64,000 bases of DNA from assembly GCA_947359465.1 (NCBI GenBank), contig OX375880.1, positions 24,876,714 through 24,940,713 of the forward strand. The letters are read 5' to 3'. Position numbers and translations under genes: made by a program. The DNA is from Metellina segmentata. Taxonomy: Eukaryota > Arthropoda > Arachnida > Araneae > Tetragnathidae. Below the pieces are notes generated by a model. That model did not search any database. It saw only the letters and a list, made by a program, of their open reading frames with translations, and was not told the DNA's origin. Of this stretch, positions 50,361-61,000 are shown one piece after another (position 1 is the stretch's first letter; each line of letters begins with the position of its first letter).

Positions 50361-53300
50361 GAGTGTTTTGAGTGAAGTATTCCCATAGAAATTAACGTGC
50401 TGCCGAGCGAGGTGGGAGGGACAGTTGTAATTTCAAAGCTCCCAATCCAAGTTCTCAGGAGATGTAATTTCTAAAGGAATGAAAATGTATTTGACTGAGA
50501 TGTGGGGAGAGTGTTTTGTGTGAAGTATTCCCATAGAAATTAACGTGCTGTTGAGCGAGGTGGGAGAGACCGTTGTAATTTCAAAGCTCCCAATCCAAGT
50601 TCTTATGCGATGTAATTTCTAAGGGAATGAAAATGTATTTGACTGAGATGTGGGGAGAGTGTTTTGTGTGAAGTATTCCCATAGAAATTAACGTGCTGCC
50701 GAGCGAGGTGGGAGGGAGCGTTGTAATTTCAAAGCTCCCTATCCAAGTTCTCAGGCGATGTAATTTCTAAGGGAATGAAAATGTATTTGATTGAGATGTG
50801 GGGAGAGTGTTTTGTGTGTAGTATTCCCATAGAAATTAACGTCCTGCCGAGCGAGGTGGGAGGGACCGTTGTAATTTCAAAGCTCCCAATCCAAGTTCTC
50901 AGGAGATGTAATTTCTAAAGGAATGAAAATGTATTTGACTGAGATGTGGGGAGAGTGTTTTGTGTGAAGTATTCCCATAAAAATTAACGTGCTGTCGAGC
51001 GAGGTGGGAGAGACCGTTGTAATTTCAAAGCTCCCAATCCAAGTCTCATGCGATGTAATTTCTAAGGGAATGAAAATGTATTTGACTGAGATGTGGGGAG
51101 AGTGTTTTGTGTGAAGTATTCCCATAGAAATTAACGTGCTGTCGAGCGAGGTGGGAGGGAGCGTTGTAATTTCAAAGGTCCCTATCCAAGTTCTCAGGCG
51201 ATGTAATTTCTAAGGGAATGAAAATATATTTGACTGAGGTGTGGGGAGAGTGTTTTGTGTGAAGTATTCCCATAGAAATTAACGTGCTGCCGAGCGAGGT
51301 GGGAGGGACCGTTGTAATTTCAAAGCTCCCAATCCAAGTTCTCAGGCGATGTAATTTCTAAGGGAATGAAAATGTATTATACTGAGATGTGGGGAGAGCT
51401 TTTTGTGTGAAGTATTCCCATAGAAATTAACGTGCTACCGAACGAGGTGGGAGGGACCGCTATAATTTCAAAGCTCAAAATCCAATTTCTCAGGCGATGT
51501 AATTTCTAAGTGAATGCAAAAGGTATTTGACTGAGATGTGGGGAGAGTGTTTTGTGTGAAGTATTCCCATAGAAATTAACGTGCTGCCGAGCGAGGTGGG
51601 AGGGACCGTTGTAATTTCAAAGCTCCCAATCCAAGTTCTCAGGCGATGTAATTTCTAAGGTAATGAAAATGTATTTGACTGAGATGTGGGGAGAGTGTTT
51701 TGTGTGAAGTATTCCCATAGAAATTAACGTGCTGCCGAGCGAGGTGGGAGGGACCGTTGTAATTTCAAAGCTCCCAATCCAAGTTCTCAGGCGATGTAAT
51801 TTCTAAGGGAATGCAAAGGTATTTGACTGAGATGTGGGGAGAGTGTTTTGTGTGAAGTATTCCCATAGAAATTAACGTGCTGCCGAGCGAGGTGGGTTTG
51901 ACGTAGTAATTTCAAAGCTCCCAATCCAAGTTCTCAGGCGATGTAATTTCTAAGGGAATGAAAATGTATTTGACTGAGATGTGGGGAGAGTGTTTTGTGT
52001 GAAGTATTCCCATAGAAATTAACGTGCTGCCGAGCGAGGTGGGTGGGACCGTTGTAATTTCAAAGCTCCCAATCCAAGTTCTCAGGAGATGTAATTTCTA
52101 AGGGAATGAAAATGTATTTGACTGAGATGTGGGGAGAGTGTTTTGTGTGAAGTATTCCCATAGAAATTAACGTGCTGTCGAGCGAGGTGGGAGAGACCGT
52201 TGTAATTTCAAAGCTCCCAATCCAAGTCTCATGCGATGTAATTTCTAAGGGAATGAAAATGTATTTGACTGAGATGTGGGGAGAGTGTTTTGTGTGAAGT
52301 ATTCCCATAGAAATTAACGTGCTGCCGAGCGAGGTGGGAGGGAGCGTTGTAATTTCAAAGCTCCCTATCCAAGTTCTCAGGCGATGTAATTTCTAAGGGA
52401 ATGAAAATGTATTTGACTGAGATGTGGGGAGAGTGTTTTGTGTGAAGTATTCAAATAGAAATTAACGTGCTGCCGAGCGAGGTGGAAGGGACCGTTGTAA
52501 TTTCAAAGCTCTCAATCCAAGTTCTCAGGCGATATAATTTCTAAGGTAATGAAAATGTATTTGACTGAGATGTGGGGAGAGTGTTTTGTGTGAAGTATTC
52601 CCATAGAAATTAACGTGCTGCCGAGCGAGGTGGGAGGGACCGTTGTAATTTCAAAGCTCCCAATCCAAGTTCTCAGGCGATGTAATTTCTAAGGGAATGA
52701 AAATGTATTTGACTGAGATGTGGGGAGAGTGTTTTGAGTGAAGTATTCCCATAGAAATTAACGTGCTGCCGAGCGAGGTGGGAGGGACAGTTGTAATTTC
52801 AAAGCTCCCAATCCAAGTTCTCAGGAGATGTAATTTCTAAAGGAATGAAAATGTATTTGACTGAGATGTGGGGAGAGTGTTTTGTGTGAAGTATTCCCAT
52901 AGAAATTAACGTGCTGTTGAGCGAGGTGGGAGAGACAGTTGTAATTTCAAAGCTCCCAATCCAAGTTCTTATGCGATGTAATTTCTAAGGGAATGAAAAT
53001 GTATTTGACTGAGATGTGGGGAGAGTGTTTTGTGTGAAGTATTCCCATAGAAATTAACGTGCTGCCGAGCGAGGTGGGAGGGAGCGTTGTAATTTCAAAG
53101 CTCCCTATCCAAGTTCTCAGGCGATGTAATTTCTAAGGGAATGAAAATGTATTTGATTGAGATGTGGGGAGAGTGTTTTGTGTGTAGTATTCCCATAGAA
53201 ATTAACGTCCTGCCGAGCGAGGTGGGAGGGACCGTTGTAATTTCAAAGCTCCCAATCCAAGTTCTCAGGAGATGTAATTTCTAAAGGAATGAAAATGTAT

Positions 53301-55060
53301 TTGACTGAGATGTGGGGAGAGTGTTTTGTGTGAAGTATTCCCATAAAAATTAACGTGCTGTCGAGCGAGGTGGGAGAGACCGTTGTAATTTCAAAGCTCC
53401 CAATCCAAGTCTCATGCGATGTAATTTCTAAGGGAATGAAAATGTATTTGACTGAGATGTGGGGAGAGTGTTTTGTGTGAAGTATTCCCATAGAAATTAA
53501 CGTGCTGTCGAGCGAGGTGGGAGGGAGCGTTGTAATTTCAAAGGTCCCTATCCAAGTTCTCAGGCGATGTAATTTCTAAGGGAATGAAAATATATTTGAC
53601 TGAGGTGTGGGGAGAGTGTTTTGTGTGAAGTATTCCCATAGAAATTAACGTGCTGCCGAGCGAGGTGGGAGGGACCGTTGTAATTTCAAAGCTCCCAATC
53701 CAAGTTCTCAGGCGATGTAATTTCTAAGGGAATGAAAATGTATTTGACTGAGATGTGGGGAGAGCTTTTTGTGTGAAGTATTCCCATAGAAATTAACGTG
53801 CTACCGAACGAGGTGGGAGGGACCGCTATAATTTCAAAGCTCAAAATCCAATTTCTCAGGCGATGTAATTTCTAAGTGAATGCAAAAGGTATTTGACTGA
53901 GATGTGGGGAGAGTGTTTTGTGTGAAGTATTCCCATAGAAATTAACGTGCTGCCGAGCGAGGTGGGAGGGACCGTTGTAATTTCAAAGCTCCCAATCCAA
54001 GTTCTCAGGCGATGTAATTTCTAAGGTAATGAAAATGTATTTGACTGAGATGTGGGGAGAGTGTTTTGTGTGAAGTATTCCCATAGAAATTAACGTGCTG
54101 CCGAGCGAGGTGGGAGGGACCGTTGTAATTTCAAAGCTCCCAATCCAAGTTCTCAGGCGATGTAATTTCTAAGGGAATGCAAAGGTATTTGACTGAGATG
54201 TGGGGAGAGTGTTTTGTGTGAAGTATTCCCATAGAAATTAACGTGCTGCCGAGCGAGGTGGGTTTGACGTAGTAATTTCAAAGCTCCCAATCCAAGTTCT
54301 CAGGCGATGTAATTTCTAAGGGAATGAAAATGTATTTGACTGAGATGTGGGGAGAGTGTTTTGTGTGAAGTATTCCCATAGAAATTAACGTGCTGCCGAG
54401 CGAGGTGGGAGGGACCGTTGTAATTTCAAAGCTCCCAATCCAAGTTCTCAGGAGATGTAATTTCTAAGGGAATGAAAATGTATTTGACTGAGATGTGGGG
54501 AGAGTGTTTTGTGTGAAGTATTCCCATAGAAATTAACGTGCTGTCGAGCGAGGTGGGAGAGACCGTTGTAATTTCAAAGCTCCCAATCCAAGTCTCATGC
54601 GATGTAATTTCTAAGGGAATGAAAATGTATTTGACTGAGATGTGGGGAGAGTGTTTTGTGTGAAGTATTCCCATAGAAATTAACGTGCTGCCGAGCGAGG
54701 TGGGAGGGAGCGTTGTAATTTCAAAGCTCCCTATCCAAGTTCTCAGGCGATGTAATTTCTAAGGGAATGAAAATGTATTTGACTGAGATGTGGGGAGAGT
54801 GTTTTGTGTGAAGTATTCCCATAGAAATTAACGTGCTGCCGAGCGAGGTGGAAGGGACCGTTGTAATTTCAAAGCTCTCAATCCAAGTTCTCAGGCGATA
54901 TAATTTCTAAGGTAATGAAAATGTATTTGACTGAGATGTGGGGAGAGTGTTTTGTGTGAAGTATTCCCATAGAAATTAACGTGCTGCCGAGCGAGGTGGG
55001 AGGGACCGTTGTAATTTCAAAGCTCCCAATCCAAGTTCTCAGGCGATGTAATTTCTAAGG
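50330..55060 (+). repeat. 16-monomer HOR (2366 bp, two copies) with 1183-bp sub-period
   Basis: The ttttgagtg change (agtg at 50371/52737), gatataatt (52531/54897) and other marks recur at 2366 bp (16 x 148 - 2). Class K aagtctcatg occurs at 51041, 52224, 53407 and 54590, every 1183 bp (8 x 148 - 1). The two half-units differ consistently: one has ctaaagg and cataaaaatt, the other ctaaggg and catagaaatt. J, K, L and N classes dominate. The K deletion makes a 147-bp monomer (49 codons), which is why 82-codon minus-strand frames appear here; they are not genes. Confidence 0.92.
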
Positions 55061-57110
55061 GAATGCAAAGGTATTTGACTGAGATGTGGGGAGAGTGTTT
55101 TGTGTGAAGTATTCCCATAGAAATTAACGTGCGGCCGAGCGAGGTGGGTTTGACGTAGTAATTTCAAAGCTCCCAATCCAAGTTCTCAGGCGATGTAATT
55201 TCTAAAGGAATGAAAATGTATTTGACTGTGATGTGGGGAGAGTGTTTTGCGTGAAGTATTCCCATAGAAATTAACGTGCTGCCGAGCGAAGTGGGAGGGA
55301 GCGTTGTAATTTCAAAGCTCCCTATCCAAGTTCTCAGGCGATGTAATTTCTAAGGGAATGAAAAGGTATTTGACTGTGATGTGGGGAGAGTGTTTTGTGT
55401 GAAGTATTCCCATAGAAATTAACGTGCTGCCGAGCGAGGTGGGAGGGACCGTTGTAATTTCAAAGCTCCCAATCCAAGTTCTCAGGCGATGTAATTTCTA
55501 AGGGAATGAAAATGTATTTGACTGAGATGTGGGGAGAGTGTTTTGTATGAAGTATTCCCATAGAAATTAACGTACTACCGAGCGAGGTTGGAGGGACCGT
55601 TGTAATTTCAAAGCTCCCTATCCAAGTTCTCAGGCGATGTAATTTCTAAGGGAATGAAAAGGTATTTGACTGTGATGTGGGGAGAGTGTTTTGTGTGAAG
55701 TATTCCCATAGAAATTAACGTGCTGCCGAGCGAGGTGGGAGGGACCGTTGTAATTTCAAAGCTCCCAATCCAAGTTCTCAGGCGATGTAAATTCTAAGGG
55801 AATGAAAAGGTATTTGACTGAGATGTGGGGAGAGTGTATTGTGTGAAGTATTCCCATAGAAATTAACGTGCTGCCGAGCGAGGTGGGAGGGACCGTTGTA
55901 ATTTCAAAGCTCCCAATCCAAGTTCTCAGGCGATGTAATTTCTAAGGGAATGAAAATGTATTTGACTGAGATGTGGGGAGAGTGTTTTGAGTGAAGTATT
56001 CCCATAGAAATTAACGTGCTGCCGAGCGAGGTTGGAGGGACCGTTGTAATTTCAAAGCTCCCAATCCAAGTTCTCAGGAGATGTAATTTCTAAGGGAATG
56101 CAAAGGTATTTGACTGAGATGTGGGGAGAGTGTTTTGTGTGAAGTATTCCCATAGAAATTAACGTGCGGCCGAGCGAGGTGGGTTTGACGTAGTAATTTC
56201 AAAGCTCCCAATCCAAGTTCTCAGGCGATGTAATTTCTAAGGGAATGCAAAAGGTATTTGACTGAAATGTGGGGAGAGTGTTTTGTGTGAAGTATTCCCA
56301 TGGAAATTAACGTGTTGCCGAGCGAGGTGGGATTGACGTTGTAATTTCAAAGCTCCCAATCCAAGTTCTCAGGCGATGTAATTTCTAAAGGAATGAAACT
56401 GTATTTGACTGTGATGTGGGGAGAGTGTTTTGCGTGAAGTATTCCCATAGAAATTAACGTGCTGCCGAGCGAAGTGGGAGGGAGCGTTGTAATTTCAAAG
56501 CTCCCTATCCAAGTTCTCAGGCGATGTAATTTCTAAGGGAATGAAAAGGTATTTGACTGAGATGTGGGGAGAGTGTTTTGTATGAAGTATTCCCATAGAA
56601 ATTAACGTACTACCGAGCGAGGTTGGAGGGACCGTTGTAATTTCAAAGCTCCCTATCCAAGTTCTCAGGCGATGTAATTTCTAAGGGAATGAAAAGGTAT
56701 TTGACTGTGATGTGGGGAGAGTGTTTTGTGTGAAGTATTCCCATAGAAATTAACGTGCTGCCGAGCGAGGTGGGAGGGACCGTTGTAATTTCAAAGCTCC
56801 CAATCCAAGTTCTCAGGCGATGTAATTTCTAAGGGAATGAAAAGGTATTTGACTGAGATGTGGGGAGAGTGTATTGTGTGAAGTATTCCCATAGAAATTA
56901 ACGTGCTGCCGAGCGAGGTGGGAGGGACCGTTGTAATTTCAAAGCTCCCAATCCAAGTTCTCAGGCGATGTAATTTCTAAGGGAATGAAAATGTATTTGA
57001 CTGAGATGTGGGGAGAGTGTTTTGAGTGAAGTATTCCCATAGAAATTAACGTGCTGCCGAGCGAGGTTGGAGGGACCGTTGTAATTTCAAAGCTCCCAAT
57101 CCAAGTTCTC
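55061..57110 (+). repeat. 7-monomer HOR, 1035-bp period, about two copies
   Basis: gcggcc (55131/56166), cgtactacc (55571/56606) and ttttgagtg (gagtg at 55989/57024) recur at 1035 bp (7 x 148 - 1). The unusual gactgtgatg monomer recurs instead at 1183 bp (55224/56407), so one monomer has been gained or lost inside the unit. A gaaactgt change (about 56395) and catggaaatt (about 56299) mark the second copy. Confidence 0.82.
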
Positions 57111-58089
57111 AGGAGATGTAATTTCTAAAGGAATGAAAATGTATTTGACTGAGATGTGGGGAGAGTGTTTTGTGTGAAGTATTCCCATAGAAATTAACGT
57201 GCTGTCGAGCGAGGTGGGAGAGACCGTTGTAATTTCAAAGCTCCCAATCCAAGTTCTTATGCGATGTAATTTCTAAGGGAATGAAAATGTATTTGACTGA
57301 GATGTGGGGAGAGTGTTTTGTGTGAAGTATTCCCATTGAAATTAACGTGCTGCCGAGCGAGGTGGGAGGGAGCGTTGTAATTTCAAAGCTCCCTATCCAA
57401 GTTCTCAGGCGATGTAATTTCTAAGGGAATGAAAATGTATTTGATTGAGATGTGGGGAGAGTGTTTTGTGTGTAGTATTCCCATAGAAATTAACGTCCTG
57501 CCGAGCGAGGTGGGAGGGACCGTTGTAATTTCAAAGCTCCCAATCCAAGTTCTCAGGAGATGTAATTTCTAAGGGAATGAAAATGTATTTGACTGAGATG
57601 TGGGGAGAGTGTTTTGTGTGAAGTATTCCCATAAAAATTAACGTGCTGTCGAGCGAGGTGGGAGAGACCGTTGTAATTTCAAAGCTCCCAATCCAAGTCT
57701 CATGCGATGTAATTTCTAAGGGAATGAAAATGTATTTGACTGAGATGTGGGGAGAGTGTTTTGTGTGAAGTATTCCCATAGAAATTAACGTGCTGTCGAG
57801 CGAGGTGGGAGGGAGCAATGTAATTTCAAAGCTCCCTATCCAAGTTCTCAGGCGATGTAATTTCTAAGGGAATGAAAATGTATTTGACTGAGGTGTGGGG
57901 AGAGTGTTTTGTGTGAAGTATTCCCATAGAAATTAACGAGCTGCCGAGCGAGGTGGGAGGGACCGTTGTAATTTCAAAGCTCCCAATCCAAGTTCTCAGG
58001 CGATGTAATTTCTAAGGGAATGAAAAGGTATTTGACTGAGATGTGGGGAGAGTGTTTTGTGTGAAGTATTCCCATAGAAATTAACGTGC
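57111..58089 (+). repeat. J-L-K stretch, copy of 52.8-53.7 kb
   Basis: The ttcttatgcg change (ttctt at 52966 and 57254) and class L tgtgtag (53181 and 57469) both lie 4288 bp apart (29 x 148 - 4), so this stretch duplicates part of the 16-mer to its left. Private changes include gggagcaatg (about 57812) and attaacgagc (about 57935). The 95-codon minus-strand frame 57531-57818 lies here and is a repeat by-product. Confidence 0.78.
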
Positions 58090-61000
58090 TGCCGAGCGAG
58101 ATGGGTTTGACGTAGTAATTTCAAAGCTCCCAATCCAAGTTCTCAGGCGATGTAATTTCTAAGGGAATGAAAATGTATTTGACTGAGATGTGGGGAGAGT
58201 GTTTTGTGTGAAGTATTCCCATAGAAATTAACGTGCTGCCGAGCGAGGTGGGAGGGACCGTTGTAATTTCAAAGCTCCCAATCCAAGTTCTCAGGAGATG
58301 TAATTTCTAAGGGAATGAAAATGTATTTGACTGAGATGTGGGGAGAGTGTTTTGTGTGAAGTATTCCCATAGAAATTAACGTGCTGTCGAGCGAGGTGGG
58401 AGAGACCGTTGTAATTTCAAAGCTCCCAATCCAAGTCTCATGCGATGTAATTTCTAAGGGAATGAAAATGTATTTGACTGAGATGTGGGGAGAGTGTTTT
58501 GTGTAAAGTATTCCCATAGAAATTAACGTGCTGCCGAGCGAGGTGGGAGGGAGCGTTGTAATTTCAAAGCTCCCTATCCAAGTTCTCAGGCGATGTAATT
58601 TCTAAGGGAATGAAAATGTATTTGACTGAGATGTGGGGAGAGTGTTTTGTGTGAAGTATTCCCATAGAAATTAACGTGCTGCCGAGCGAGGTGGGAGGGA
58701 CCGTTGTAATTTCAAAGCTCCCAATCCAAGTTCTCAGGCGATGTAATATCTAAGGGAATAAAAAGGTATTTGACTGAGATGTGGGGAGAGTGTTTTGTGT
58801 GAAGTATTCCCATAGAAATTAACGTGCTGCCGAGCAAGATGGGAGGGACCGTTGTAATTTCAAAGCTCCCAATCCAAGTTCTCAGGCGATGTAATTTCTA
58901 AGGGAATGAAAAGGTATTTGACTGAGATGTGGGGAGAGTGTATTGTGTGAAGTATTCCCATAGAAATTAACGTGCTGCCGAGCGAGGTGGGAGGGACCGT
59001 TGTAATTTCAAAGCTCCCAATCCAAGTTCTCAGGCGATGTAATTTCTAAGGGAATGAAAATGTATTTGACTGAGATGTGGGGAGAGTGTTTTGAGTGAAG
59101 TATTCCCATAGAAATTAACGTGCTGCCGAGCGAGGTGGGAGGGACCGTTGTAATTTCAAAGCTCCCAATCCAAGTTCTCAGGAGATGTAATTTCTAAAGG
59201 AATGAAAATGTATTTGACTGAGATGTGGGGAGAGTGTTTTGTGTGAAGTATTCCCATAGAAATTAACGTGCTGTCGAGCGAGGTGGGAGAGACCGTTGTA
59301 ATTTCAAAGCTCCCAATCCAAGTTCTTATGCGATGTAATTTCTAAGGGAATGAAAATGTATTTGACTGAGATGTGGGGAGAGTGTTTTGTGTGAAGTATT
59401 CCCATAGAAATTAACGTGCTGCCGAGCGAGGTGGGAGGGAGCGTTGTAATTTCAAAGCTCCCTATCCAAGTTCTCAGGCGATGTAATTTCTAAGGGAATG
59501 AAAATGTATTTGATTGAGATGTGGGGAGAGTGTTTTGTGTGTAGTATTCCCATAGAAATTAACGTCCTGCCGAGCGAGGTGGGAGGGACCGTTGTAATTT
59601 CAAAGCTCCCAATCCAAGTTCTCAGGAGATGTAATTTCTAAAGGAATGAAAATGTATTTGACTGAGATGTGGGGAGAGTTATTGTGTGAAGTATTCCCAT
59701 AAAAATTAACGTGCTGTCGAGCGAGGTGGGAGAGACCGTTGTAATTTCAAAGTTCCCAATCCAAGTCTCATGCGATGTAATTTCTAAGGGAATGAAAATG
59801 TATTTGACTGAGATGTGGGGAGAGTGTTTTGTGTGAAGTATTCCCAAAGAAATTAACGTGCTGCCGAGCGAGGTGGGAGGGACCGTTGTAATTTCAAAGC
59901 TCCCAATCCAAGTTCTCAGGCGATGTAATTTCTAAGGTAATGAAAATGTATTTGACTGAGATGTGGGGAGAGTGTTTTGTGTGAAGTATTCCCATAGAAA
60001 TTAACGTGCTGCCGAGCGAGGTGGGAGGGACCGTTGTAATTTCAAAGCTCCCAATCCAAGTTCTCAGGCGATGTAATTTCTAAGGGAATGCAAAGGTATT
60101 TGACTGAGATGTGGGGAGAGTGTTTTGTGTGAAGTATTCCCATAGAAATTAACGTGCTGCCGAGCGAGGTGGGTTTGACGTAGTAATTTCAAAGCTCCCA
60201 ATCCAAGTTCTCAGGCGATGTAATTTCTAAGGGAATGAAAATGTATTTGACTGAGATGTGGGGAGAGTGTTTTGTGTGAAGTATTCCCATAGAAATTAAC
60301 GTGCTGCCGAGCGAGGTGGGAGGGACCGTTGTAATTTCAAAGCTCCCGATCCAAGTTCTCAGGAGATGTAATTTCTAAGGGAATGAAAATGTATTTGACT
60401 GAGATGTGGGGAGAGTGTTTTGTGTGAAGTATTCCCATAGAAATTAACGTGCTGTCGAGCGAGATGGGTTTGACGTAGTAATTTCAAAGCTCCCAATCCA
60501 AGTTCTCAGGCGATGTAATTTCTAAGGGAATGAAAAGGTATTTGACTGAGATGTGGGGAGAGTGTATTGTGTGAAGTATTCCCATAGAAATTAACGTGCT
60601 GCCGAGCGAGGTGGGAGGGACCGTTGTAATTTCAAAGCTCCCAATCCAAGTTCTCAGGCGATGTAATTTCTAAGGGAATGAAAATGTATTTGACTGAGAT
60701 GTGGGGAGAGTGTTTTGAGTGAAGTATTCCCATAGAAATTAACGTGCTGCCGAGCGAGGTGGGAGGGACCGTTGTAATTTCAAAGCTCCCAATCCAAGTT
60801 CTCAGGAGATGTAATTTCTAAAGGAATGAAAATGTATTTGACTGAGATGTGGGGAGAGTGTTTTGTGTGAAGTATTCCCATAGAAATTAACGTGCTGCCG
60901 AGCGAGGTGGGAGGGAGCGTTGTAATTTCAAAGCTCCCTATCCAAGTTCTCAGGCGATGTAATTTCTAAGGGAATGAAAATGTATTTGATTGAGATGTGG

